A stretch of DNA of 64,000 bases from Puccinellia tenuiflora (taxonomy: Eukaryota > Streptophyta > Magnoliopsida > Poales > Poaceae): contig QRDG01001350.1 of assembly GCA_012064385.1 (NCBI GenBank), positions 1-64,000 of the forward strand, given 5' to 3'. Position numbers and translations under genes: made by a program. Positions 33,301-43,505 of the stretch are shown one piece after another. Position 1 is the first letter of the stretch; each line of letters starts with the position of its first letter. The notes under the pieces are model-generated. The model made no database searches, was not told where the DNA came from, and saw only the letters and a list, made by a program, of their open reading frames with translations.

Positions 33301-33961
33301 CGCGCTGGCGTCCGACTACCTCTCAGCCTTCATGGAACAATACTCAGACAAGGATGTGATTCTCCTTCCCTACCATCCCATCACGGCCGGTGATCGGACA
33401 GGCTGCGTGCTCATATACTTAGATGTGAAAGACTCAATAGCCGTGTACCTCGACTCTAACAGTGCTATCCGGAAGGACTACTCCACTATCAGGAGAATTC
33501 TTGATGGTGCTCTCACCGGCTACGTCGCAGCGGGAGGCGTCAAACCAAGAACACCACGTCTGAAGTTCAGCGCGCACATGTTCCGCCACACGATGCAGTT
33601 CCCCTGCGTCAAGCAGCCGCCTGGCAGCGAGAAGGATGCCTTCTACGTCATCCACCACATGAAGGCGTTCTTCCAGGAACAGGAGAACCGCACGCTGCCA
33701 TCTGACCTCAAGAGGTGGGCTGAAGATCTTGCAGAAATACAGGATCGCAACCTCAGGCAGAACTTCTTCAACATCCAGGAGGAGCTCGCGACAATCGTGC
33801 ACCAGGAAGTAATGAGGCGGGGAGGCGCCTTCAGTATCGCCTATACACCGCCCAACAAGGAGATAGACGCAGAGTTAGCGCGGCAGGGCGACGACAGGTC
33901 ATTCATGCAGATGGCGAAGAATCGGTCGGGCTTCATCAATGTCCCCTCGAAGAAGTCTTGA
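30364..33961 (+). CDS. TNPA-like CACTA protein with Ulp1-like C-terminus, three exons, one in-frame stop
   Basis: Exon 1 (30364-31341), exon 2 (31437-32048) and exon 3 (32144-33961) join in frame across two 95-bp introns with good sites (TAT|GTAAGT...GCGTAG|GAA; AAG|GTAACT...TTTCGCAG|GAA). The first ATG follows a GTTTAG acceptor. Exon 1 has an acidic start and the plant transposase (Ptta/En/Spm) region ending NIGTHHLGSGGYRAAKPKWDKEDA. Exon 2 holds a coiled coil (about 31650-31830, QVQTQVQSQVNEKL). Exon 3 begins with a TNP1/En/Spm-type segment (PCTLMHW...DVAKGSIV...HNGTM) that continues as FGYVFQWPKSQIRLG after a TAA at 32303-32305. The stop would give a 583-residue product lacking the Ulp1-like part. 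TNPA-type proteins bind subterminal repeats and regulate the promoter. Confidence 0.82.
32306..33961 (+). CDS. Ulp1-like C-terminal segment, catalytic residues apparently missing
   Basis: This is the part of exon 3 after the in-frame stop. Residues from about 33350 resemble the Ulp1/C48 cysteine peptidase fold carried by many plant CACTA elements: DVILLPYHP, then a VLIYLDVKDSIAVYLDSN strand pair, and QFPCVKQPPGS...AFYVIHHM. Active members have His-Trp before the first strand and QPPG...CGYYV with the nucleophile Cys. Here the His-Trp position reads GDRTGC and the Cys position reads SEKDAFYV, so only the Asp of YLDSN remains in place. It may be a non-catalytic binding domain. The assignment rests on motif reading only. 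Confidence 0.7.
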   Translation: MEPPSQPAGWDDDDPPAVLSTAFGYVFQWPKSQIRLGTEDQHNITPEATRPPHDEAAHQAQPDEDFEMADLDNMAQDPDDGDNDPYFGDQFINTRFSDYYEPALSGMHDQVAETQPAPAKPPCQVRLFRNSQETPPPAPFTEPPRPAVPMSTLKKAVGEVNAAAVPNAVKGKKQGGRRRKAKGDRGQEQIPVYRAKDGPMGEASRSKHHVAGTPMMPPSMLDVAGPHMRNLHHSCLHVEERRLRENDHSYMVYRAKVPSDVPCLVSVPPGDIFYLRHTDIFDMLNGFRLHDTLVRLFSLNMAMQIIRDNIPGIQIVDPFFMRDAFLRSEDNIALASDYLSAFMEQYSDKDVILLPYHPITAGDRTGCVLIYLDVKDSIAVYLDSNSAIRKDYSTIRRILDGALTGYVAAGGVKPRTPRLKFSAHMFRHTMQFPCVKQPPGSEKDAFYVIHHMKAFFQEQENRTLPSDLKRWAEDLAEIQDRNLRQNFFNIQEELATIVHQEVMRRGGAFSIAYTPPNKEIDAELARQGDDRSFMQMAKNRSGFINVPSKKS

Positions 33962-34799
33962 TGATGCCATGATGTTTACCTAGCTAGCTAGCTGTTAGTT
34001 CCGAACTATATCCATGATGTCCTTGTGTGTTGTAAACCCTATCCCTATGTTTACTTGCCTAGCAAACTCTAGTGTGTTTCGTCAAACCGTTGAAACCTGA
34101 TTGTGAGCGACGCTATCTAGTTATTTGTGTGTTATGAACTATTTCAATGCCTTGGTCATGTTGCTTTTTATTCGTTAGTTGCCGTCGTTTGCTTTTTGAA
34201 ATGCCGATGATTAAAACGCGTTGTGGCACAATGTGTGTGATTATACCCTGACGATCTGGTGTGCCTTGTGATATGTACAAACACGAGTCGTTGTGCATCT
34301 AACTTGGCACACCAGATCCGTCAGCGGCATTGTCATTTCCGTGTCCAACCTAAGTATATATGAGGCATGCTCAATTTTTTGAGTTGGCTTTTTTCTTGAT
34401 AACAAGTGCCGATGATTAGAACGTGTTGTGGCACTATGCGTGTGACTAGGCTCGCTGTTCGATCTTGTGTGGCAACTAGACTAGTAATTTGGGCATATAC
34501 TCTACTTGCTGCACAAGATCGAATAGCGAGTCTGGTCATTTTCCGTGCCCAACCAAAGTATGAGGCACGAATCCAAGTCATTCTTGGGTTGCTTTCTTTG
34601 TCTTCTCTTCGAGTTGCCTCTTTTATTGACAAGTGTGTGTGTGTGTCTTTTTTTTCGGGTCTTTCTTTGAAACGCCGATGATTAGAACGTGGTCTCTTAC
34701 ATGTTGTTGCACCATATATATGCATGATTCTATCTTGTGAACTGCTAGCTATTGTTTCCCACTGACATAACTAATATCATCTTTCTTGTGTGTGTGTAG
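33962..34799 (+). repeat. Tandem hairpin repeats between the TNPA-like gene and the small gene
   Basis: Two repeats begin GCCGATGATTA at 34203 and 34408 (205 bp apart) and a truncated third at 34674. Each of the first two contains a long inverted repeat with a 41-42 nt loop. Hairpin 1 pairs 34248-34264 with 34306-34324 (one bulge). Hairpin 2 pairs 34444-34469 with 34512-34537 over 26 positions, with three G:U wobbles if transcribed from the plus strand. The arm sequences differ between repeats but pairing is kept. No protein-coding frame is seen here. Confidence 0.85.
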
Positions 34800-34802
34800 G
34801 AG

Positions 34803-35048
34803 ATGGCGAAGAAGTGCTATGTTGTTTACATAGGTGCTGTTCCAGGAGTGTATGACGAGTGGAAACACTGCCACAACCAAGTGAACGGGTTCCTGGGCAA
34901 CCTCTACCAAGGCTACGAGAGTAGAGCGGTGGCGGAAGCTATGTGGAGACAACACCGGAGGGAGAAGAACCGGGTGAGGAACTTCGTCATCGTCATCACC
35001 ATCACCTTGCTCTTGGTGGTTGGTGGTATTCTCTACCTTGCCTACTAG
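34803..35048 (+). CDS. RNase H1-type hybrid-binding domain with C-terminal membrane anchor
   Basis: An 81-codon frame starts with ATG three bases after a splice acceptor (TGTGTAG|GAG, AG at 34798-34799). Residues 3-50 match the RNase H1 N-terminal / caulimovirus VI family (PF01693): KCYVVYIGAVPGVYDEW, conserved Cys24, QVNGF, then a YQGYESRAVAEAMW helix. In that family the domain binds RNA:DNA hybrids. A basic patch (49-59, RQHRREKNRVR) is followed by a hydrophobic helix at 61-79 (FVIVITITLLLVVGGILYL), so the protein looks tail-anchored with the domain on the cytosolic or nuclear side. It has no RNase H catalytic domain. The upstream exon, if any, was not located. Its role in the element is unknown. 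Confidence 0.8.
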   Translation: MAKKCYVVYIGAVPGVYDEWKHCHNQVNGFLGNLYQGYESRAVAEAMWRQHRREKNRVRNFVIVITITLLLVVGGILYLAY

Positions 35049-35295
35049 TTTCAATGTTATTGTAATGAGATGGTGAAAATCATGTACTCGGTCTCGAGAG
35101 ATATGTGGACATGGCACTTGTAATGTGATGGATATGTGATACTTGTGTGATGATGATCTACTATTTGATGGATGTGTTGGTTTTATCCATATTTTGGTCC
35201 ATTGGACCCTTTTATATATATCTGTGAATATACTGCTGAATACCTGTATACTGTACAGTATACAGGTATTTTATTTTTAATTTCGAAAATGATAT

Positions 35296-35590
35296 CAGAG
35301 GCGCATATTGGAGGTCATAGGAGGCGCATATGCCACCTATATGCGAGGCGCATCACCGAGCTATGCGAGGCGCACCCTATATGCGCCTCTGCTAATCTGA
35401 ATAGGCGAGGCGCATATCAGTATGCGCCTCCGATATACTTATAGGAGGCGCATATTGATATGCGCCTCGCATAAGGCAAATACCCGAGGCGCATATCATA
35501 TGCGCCTCCGGTAAAAAATACCAGAGGCGTGGACATAGAGGCGCATATGATATGCGCCTCGGATGGGCAAAGTGGTGCGCCTCGGCTAGC
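35296..35590. repeat. 3' subterminal hairpin repeats of the CACTA
   Basis: At least five GAGGCGCATAT...ATATGCGCCTC units (for example near 35299, 35372, 35405, 35443, 35486, 35537), denser than at the 5' end, directly before the 3' terminus. Confidence 0.9.
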
Positions 35591-35606
35591 GTTTTCCCTA
35601 GTAGTG

Positions 35607-37623
35607 GGAGCAATATGCGAGGCTTCACCGAGCGGAGCGTAATCAAGAAAGGTGATCCACTTGAGAGGAGATCAAGATCGTCATCATCTAGCTCAAGTGG
35701 AATGCGCAAGGCAAAGGTATGATCTTGATAGGTTTCTATTTTACCGGTCTCGTGGTGTAGTTGGGAGACCAGATTTTAGGATAGGTAACCGTACTATCAA
35801 GAGGGGCTCTCAAGTGAGCTTTAGCGTATCGGTCGTAGAGAGCTCAAACCTTTGCATCATTGGCATCATCTTTATTGGTTCTTATTTGTCTCTTATCATA
35901 GTGTGGTCTTGGTGCTTGTCGTGCTTGTCATGACAAGGCCAAGCTCATCGAAAACGGTTTTCATATGCATCTTCCATTGTGTTTTCGATATTAGAAATAT
36001 TGTCGGTTTGTCCTTGAGAAATTATCCACACATACATGTGTTGAGAATTTATCTCTTAATTGTTTTCAAATATTTCCAAGGATGGCTACTATCATCCTCT
36101 TTCCAACAAAATTGGTTTCACCTCTTTCGGACTTCATTTGCAAAAGATATGACGGTTTCGGTTTGCAAGAAAGAGGTTTAACCTTTCCTCATTTGTTATT
36201 ATAATATATTGTTGGACTATGATGTTTATATGCATAATCTTGTTGTGCTCGTTATGGTGATTCCAACGAGCCCAAGATCGTCAAAAACGGAGTCCAGATA
36301 CAAAAGATATTGCAATTTTAGTTTCACTGGTTTGGCTAGGCCAGCATGGCCGGCCCCATGGCCGGGGGCTCTCTGTTTGATAGCCAGCCATCATGGCCGG
36401 GCTATGGCTGGGCTATGGCCGGCCTGGCCGGCCTCCCTCCTCCGGCTGCCCGAAAATTGGCCTAACGGCCATATTTTTGGCTCCCTTTTTAAGGGTCTTC
36501 TTCCCCATTTCATCCCCAACCTTTTGCCAACTCTTAAGCTCATTTTCCTCCATTGTTGCCATCCCTTTGAGCTTTGCTATCTCTCAATCCCTCCAATAGT
36601 TCTTGCTAGTTTTTGAGGAAAAAGAGAGAGGAGGTCTAGATCCGCGTTTCCACCGATCGATTTCTCCTCTAAGTGAGGGGAACTCTTTGGATCTAGATCT
36701 TTGGAGTTTCTTAGTGTTTATCCTTTGTTCTTCCTCTCAAATCCCTCCCAAGTATTAGTTTCTTTGGTTGGATTCGGGTTGGAAGAACTTGACCACTTAG
36801 TGTGGTCTTGCCATTGCATTAGTTGCATCGGTTTGAGTTCTCCACGGTGATTCGTGGAAAGTGAAGTTGAGAAACTTATTACTCTTGGGTACTTTGGTGC
36901 CCTAGAGCTTGTTCCTCTAGGGCACGTTGGTACCCTAGACGGTTGTTGATTTCTCGGAGTCTTGGTGGCTCACGGGATTTGTTGGGAGACTCCAATTGTG
37001 GAGTGTGGCTCAACCTTGTTAGCTTCGGAGCTTTGGTAGCTACGAAGACATTGCCGGGAGCCACCAATTGAGTTGTGGTGTGTGCCTCGGCCTTGGGCAT
37101 CGAGTCTTGGTGGCTCGGTGCATTTGGTGAAGACCCTCCAACTTGTGGAGTGAGCTTCACCCTTGTAAAGGTTCTAGTTGTCAACCTCAACGGCAACATA
37201 GTGACAAGTGCCTCGCCACATTGGTGGTAAGACACAACGGAGATACGGTGTGCCATATCAAGGCTACTCGGTGTTTCACATTGGTGAACACCGCGCCGCT
37301 CCAACGGAGACTAGCTTCCATTGGGAAGTGAACTTCGGGATAAATCATCGTCTCCAAGTGCCTCGGTATTTCTATACCTGAGCTTCTTACTTATGCTATT
37401 TACTTTGTGATAGACATCGAGCTTAAAGTCATATATCTTGCTATCACCTAGTTGATTATATTGCTTAGCATAAGTTGTTGGCGCACATAGGTGAACCTAG
37501 CTAGTTTAGGTTTTGGCTTGATAAATTAAATGTTAGTTTTATTCCGCATTTATTCAAGCCTTAACCGTAATAATTTTAAATTGCCTATTCACCCCCCCTC
37601 TAGGCGACATCCGTGTCCTTTCA
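35607..37623 (+). repeat. 5' LTR, second part
   Basis: Resumes with the duplicated GGA and GCAATATGCGAGGCTTCACC, matching the 3' LTR at about 44208 onward, and ends TCCTTTCA before the primer-binding site. It includes a GGCCGG-rich patch at 36340-36430. Confidence 0.92.
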
Positions 37624-37625
37624 AT

Positions 37626-37637
37626 TGGTATCAGAGC
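37626..37637 (+). other. Copia primer-binding site
   Basis: TGGTATCAGAGC two bases after the LTR end, complementary to initiator tRNA-Met. Confidence 0.9.
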
Positions 37638-37678
37638 GGGTTCTCTCTTTATAGGGCTTCACGGCCTAGAGAGTAAAG

Positions 37679-39826
37679 ATGTTGTCTAGTGGTTTAGTGC
37701 ACAATGCCTCTCTAATATTCGATGGCACTAATTATAATGATTGGAGAAATCGCATGCTAAATTATTTTAGGGATATCGATCCATCTATAGAGCAAATCTT
37801 AGATATGGGTTTTCCTCCTCCAAAGGATCCGAAAAGATTATCTTTGGAGGATGAGGAAAATTCTTATCTAGATGCTCAAGCTTCTAAAGTTGTTTTCATG
37901 TCTTTAAGAAATGCAGTTGCCTTGTCGATCTCTCCTTATCGGAGTGCTCATGAGCTATGGACCAAGCTTCAAGACAATTATGGTGTGTCCATTGATAGTG
38001 AGAATGATTGTTCTCCCTCCATCTCCGGGCGTAATGAGTTCTCAACTTCTTCTACCTCACCTACATGTGGCAAGCCACAAAACAATGCAATGGTGAGTAG
38101 GGATAAATTTCGCAATGATGATAGTGAGCTTCCTTTAGATGATATTTCATCTCTATCTTATTGCAATGATTTATCTTTGGACTTAAACACATCTAGAACT
38201 ATAAATGTTTCACATGCTTGTGTTGATAGTCCTTGCATATCTTCTAAATCGTCAAGTAGTGATGATCATGACAATAATGATGATAATGAAGAAGATGATG
38301 CTTACTTTAATAAGAAAGGTCTAATGGTTCTTAATGCTCTTTCAAAGAATGAAAATGCTTGTGAGAACCTACATGAAATCATGAGCACCCTTGTTGAGCG
38401 AGGGCTTACTATTGAAAATTTGGAAGCTCGTGAAAATGAAAGTCTTAGCCGCGAACGTGATTATGCAAACACGATTGCGGATCTTGAGGAAGCTCTTGAA
38501 GAAGAACAAACCACCAAGAAATCTCTTGAGGAGACATTTACTCTAGAGCTATCTAAAGTAAATAAAACCCATGATAGAGCTCTCAAGGTGGCTAATGATT
38601 TTAAAATAAAAAATGATGAGCTTGTTGTTGAAATTGTTAGACTACTTGAGGCTAATAAGAAATTTGAAGAGGATGTCAAGTCCTTGGAAGATTCTCTTGC
38701 ACATCTCACTAAGTCCCATGATCAACTCCAAGCTCAATTACTAAAAGAGCTTCCTACTTGTTCTCCCATTGCTATTAATGTTGATGCTTGTGCTACTAAC
38801 TCTATTTCTTGTGAAGCATCCATTTTAAAGGAGAATGTTGAGCTAAGAGCTCAACTTAAATTGCTAACTAGCAATTATGAGATATTGGAAGAAAGCCATG
38901 AGAAGCTCTCGAGCTCTCATGAAGATCTTCTAGTATCTCATGATAAGCTAAAGTTAGCTCATGAGGCTATCGCTACCAAGGTAATATCTAGTGAGCCTCA
39001 TGTGGACAATGGCACAACTTCTACTAAAAATGCTACAATGCCATGTGCTAGTCCTTGTAATTCTTCATCCCACACTAGTGGTAAATCATATGTTGAATTA
39101 CATTTTGTGCCTAGTTGCTCTAACAATGAAACCTCAACTTCCACTAGTACTTGTGTAGCTACTAACCTTGTAGGGAAGACCAAAGAGCACAAGGTACAAG
39201 CCACTTCTTTGAAGAAAGATGTGGAGAAGCGTCATAAAGGGAAGGCCACATTTGACAACATGTCGAGTGTGCAAAAATCCCCCAATGACAAGAGTGGACT
39301 TGGATTCAACTCCAATATCAAGAACAAGTCCAAAAGTAGCAATAAAAAGGGCCAAGAACAAGTCAATCACTCGGCCAAGATTGTTTGCTTCAAGTGCAAA
39401 ATTGAAGGGCATCATGTTAGGGATTGCCCAATGAAGAAGAAGCCTCTTAGTGAGAAGCAACTAGGGAAGCGGCCTTTTGTTCAATCTCATGCTCAACCTC
39501 GGGTTGAACAAAGGCCACCTCCTAAGAAGACTCAAGTCATTGCTCCTCAAGTCGAGGAGCCTATTAAGAAGAAAGAAAAGAGTTGATATTGCTACTTATG
39601 CCGTGAGAAGGGCCACTTGGCTTCTTCATGCACAAACGGTACTCTATCCAACCCCATAATTATTGATGATGCTTATTCTCTTAGGAAGGATAGGGTTGGC
39701 AATGTGTTTGCCAAATATGTGGGAACTCAAAGTGGTGTCAAGAAAAGAACCATTTGGGTTGCCAAGCCTATTGTGACTAACCTCTTAGGACCCAACTTGG
39801 TTGGGGACCAACAAGCTCAAACTTGA
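37679..39826 (+). pseudogene. Copia gag with two zinc knuckles, in-frame TGA between them
   Basis: The first ATG after the primer-binding site (37679) opens a 635-residue frame. Residues about 10-110 are a UBN2-type capsid core (IFDGTNYNDWRNRM, then AHELWTKLQDNYG). Residues about 200-430 are Glu/Lys/Leu-rich and predicted coiled coil by eye. A CCHC knuckle, CFKCKIEGHHVRDC, lies near residues 568-581. A TGA at 39584-39586 stops the frame, but the same frame continues with a second knuckle, CYLCREKGHLASSC, and the KYVGTQ and IWVAKPIVTN segment, to 39826. That segment normally precedes protease in this lineage (compare 465-845), but no protease follows. The TGA may be a CGA or TGG mutation; read-through cannot be excluded. 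Confidence 0.85.
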
Positions 39827-42800
39827 TCAATAGGTTGTGATGGAGGACATTGGAGACTTGGCTATCCTTGAAGAATTAAGGGATCTTTCTGATTATTATT
39901 TCCACAAGCCAAGTCATTTGGATTATATTGTCATACCTCATATCCAATGCTCCTTCTTGCGGTAACTTATATTTAAATTATATATACATTGAAAGTTGCT
40001 TGCTCCCCTGCATGTGTTAGTTTTGTTCCTAGCATGTGCTTGTATATGTTGTGCTTATTACTTACCTTGAGCAATCAAGTTTGTGTATGTTAATGTGCGC
40101 TCCATATATGTGTAAACTTTGTGTTGAGTCCTTATTGGATCTTGTGTTGATTTCAATGGGCTCTTTTGAGAGATTAATGGACTATCCCATTTTGGGGGAG
40201 TGATATGCTTTGTGCACTTCACTAACCTAAAATGTGTGTATATGAGTAACACCACCTAGTATTGATATATCAAGATTATCTAGTAACTATGTGGTGTGTC
40301 ATGCTCATGAGAAATTCAAATTCTATAATGTCTATTAATTATCTCTATTTGATTTTATTTGCCTCTTGTTAAGAAGAAATGAATTACCACATTGTGGGGG
40401 AGTAATAAGCTATGTGCATATTACAATCCTACAAAATGTGAACATTTGAGGTTTGCCACTTAGATTTGATTTTGTAAATTATCTTATTCCTATGTGGCAT
40501 ATTAGCTCGAACAAGTTCCAATTTGCTTTTTAGCTATCTTTTGGCTCTTGTTTGTGTGAGTTTGCTTGGTGTGGTTTTTCTCTAATATGCATTTCCATAC
40601 ATTAATTGAGAAACCATTTTTTTCATATTATTCTAACCATGGCCTTGCCGGTTGGTTCGAATAGTTGGAACTACCAACAAACCTTATTAAAATATGGTGT
40701 TTTATTTCTTTTATCTTGCCATATGTTTTATCTTGTGAGGATATTCTTGGATACCCCTACCACCGAGAAAATAATTTCAAATGGTCATTGTCCTTGGACA
40801 ATCCATATTTATATTTTTGATAGAATACTTTTGATTATCCTTACTTTGGCATTGGCTTTTATTTGCCCCATCTCTCGCCAAAATATCTATCTTGACTTCC
40901 ATTGCCTTCCTTGCCTCTTGCATGGATCCTAATTTTCAAATTGGTAGTGTTTAGTGTTGTAAATAAAATATGAAGAGTAATGATCCCTTGTTCTTGCATT
41001 TTGTATTCAAATGCAAATATCAAAATAATGCATGAATCTTGGGGAGCATTCCATTTTATCTAGAACACTATCCTATCTATCAATATTCGATCCTTTCAAT
41101 TGGCATTGATTTCTATCGTAGGTGTTTATGGAAGACAAATCTTTTTCTCTTGATGCTTTGTGCCATCATGAAAAATGTAGAGGATGTTTGGTTTACTTGG
41201 TGTAACCTTGCTCTCTCTTGGGAGTCTTGCTTTCTCATTTCTTGTTTTATATTTATCCTATAGAATGAGAAAACCCCTTTGAGCATGTCTCTTTCTTTCA
41301 TCTTATATGCTCATTGGCCTTGCCTAGGTACCATCAATTGGTATTAATTGGAATTTAATATCTCCTACATAGATATTTGTTTCAATTGATATTTATTGTG
41401 GGAATTTTGATACCTTATTACTCTATTCTACTTTACTTGATTCCGGTCAATCATTATCCTCTTATTTGTATCTTTTCTCCTAGTTGGTATCTTATTTTCA
41501 ATTGGTGTCTTATCTCTCATGTGTTGTTTGATTTGATTCCTATTGATATCACACTTCATGTGTTGATGTGTTTTGGAATCAATCATATGTTGATTTGATT
41601 TTTCCTCAATCATGTGTTGATTTGGATTTGATATAATTTGGACAAGCTTTTTGTGTCACACTTTGGTGTGCTCTCTTCTTGGTTTACTTGGTGTTTTGTC
41701 CAAATCGTATCTCATTTGGTTCTTGTAAGTCCATGCATGCATATTTACTAGTATATTTATTTTATGGCATGCTAGTCTTTCTTGATCAATATATAGGGGA
41801 CACTCCACCAATCCTAAATCGGCTAAGATGTGCATGAATTCAATTTCATATCTATATGCACATATTTATGTGGAGTGTTTCCTATGTATTGTAGTTATTT
41901 AACTACTATGGAACCCAATGAGTTTGGGAACCATGTTGTACTTGAATTTATTTTAGGTACAATGGAGATACATTGGATGCTTGCCTCACTCATAAGGAAG
42001 GTGCTCTCACCGTGTGATTATTGGAGTCGAGCTTTGATGATAAACAAATTATCATCTTCATCATCACCAATGCTATATCGGTAACAAGTATCTATCCCAT
42101 TCATATCTTTCTTGTATTCAACCTTGTGTAGGTTGCATCTTGGCATGAAAGCTTTAATGTGCAATTGTTGTGGTTTCGGCTTATTTACTTCACTTGGTAT
42201 ATCTTTGTGATATTTGTGAGGAAATTGCAAAAACCTTTCCATCAATTGGTATTATTTCTTTGTGATACTTGTTGCCTATCTCAAAGCATTTCCACTATCT
42301 CTTGTTCTCTTAGTGATATGTGTGATGCATTTGACGTGTTTGAAGTTCATTTATATACAATGAGATAAATTTGAGCTATGTGCTATGCTTTTAAGCAATA
42401 ATCTCTTTTGTATATTCATGACTTCCTTTTGGTTACCATTGTCTCCTTTTCTTCGACTATTTTATATGTGTAAGTTTCTTTGTCGAAGTATATCATTTAC
42501 GATTTGTCTACTTAGAAACCTATACATATGAGAGAGGTCATCTTTTATTTGTATCCTATTTTCTTTCAAGCCACCTTGTCTTTATCTATAATTCTTTGGT
42601 GGCTCCAAGTTTGTCTCGTGAGTGCTTGTTTTATTTCTATTCGCATCTTTGCGCACTCAATTTTATTGAAGATCCTTCTCTTCATGCTTATCATGGTGAG
42701 TATGTTGATTTTGTTGCTAAATGTTCTCACTAGCTCTTGGTTTTTCGATTGGTTTTAATTTCCAATTGGTATCTTTGAGCTTGTGAACATATTCTTTTTG

Positions 42801-43491
42801 AAAAATCTTCTTTGTAAGTTGTGTGTGTCAATACTTGATATATAACTTATCTCCATTTGATTAAGACTATGTGTCTTACCAAATTAATTGTCTTGTCACA
42901 CACACATACTCTTGGTTGGGCCTTTGATAATTTCTTTTAATTGGTATCTCCTTATGGCTCAACCACATCTTTGGTGCAAGTGCTTTGTTTTGCTTTAATT
43001 TTTTACACCTTGCACTTGGTGAGTGTTCTAGATGATTTTGGGGGAGTGAGGATTCCATATTTGTGCACTCCTCAATAGTGCATGAACATTGGGGAGCTTC
43101 TCTATTTTTATTTAGAACTCTCGCTTTAGATCTTTTGATTGCCTTCTCCTTTGTGGAGATGTTTAGAATGATTCATCTTATTTGCAATCTTTGATCCTCA
43201 ATATAGTTTGATTTCCTCTAATTATTCGTCAATGGATATGTGCATTTGATTTCACTCATATTTGAGAAATGCACACTTTATGGAGGAATCATATTATATT
43301 GGCTTCTAAATTTTCTTCCCATTTCGGCAATCGATGCCAATGGGGGAGAAGTTTAGAGGGTTTAAGGGAATTTGGCTTTATGCTTTAGTTTGGTTCTTAA
43401 GCATTTGCCTCTCATGCTCATGCATCCTTGTCGTCTTGCAAGGTTGTTAATTCATTATAAACCCTCTTAAAAGGGATTGTCATCAATTACC
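39827..43491 (+). other. Long non-coding internal region of the Copia element
   Basis: About 3.7 kb, AT-rich, without integrase or RT motifs on either strand. It is sprinkled with polypurine-tract-like TTTGGGGGAG motifs (about 40192, 40396, 43038, 43345) and with AATTGGTAT motifs that resemble the primer-binding site context (about 41335, 42241, 42763, 42940). This is typical of a large non-autonomous derivative, but the motif repetition is unusual. Confidence 0.7.
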
Positions 43492-43505
43492 AAAATGGGG
43501 GAGAT
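43492..43505 (+). other. Copia polypurine tract
   Basis: AAAATGGGGGAGAT directly upstream of the 3' LTR. Confidence 0.75.

Larger units (their letters stand above)
23981..35606 (+). mobile_element. Complete CACTA (En/Spm) DNA transposon, 11.6 kb
   Basis: Termini are CACTACTAGGGGAAA (23981) and, inverted, TTTTCCCTAGTAGTG (to 35606), with a perfect 3-bp duplication GGA (23978-23980, 35607-35609). Removing it restores a continuous LTR that matches the 3' LTR copy. Three genes lie on the plus strand: a TNPD-type transposase, a TNPA-like gene with a Ulp1-like C-terminus, and a small gene with an RNase H1-type hybrid-binding domain plus membrane anchor. Hairpin subterminal repeats lie at both ends and again in the middle. 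The transposase frame is intact, so this may have been autonomous until recently. Confidence 0.96.
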
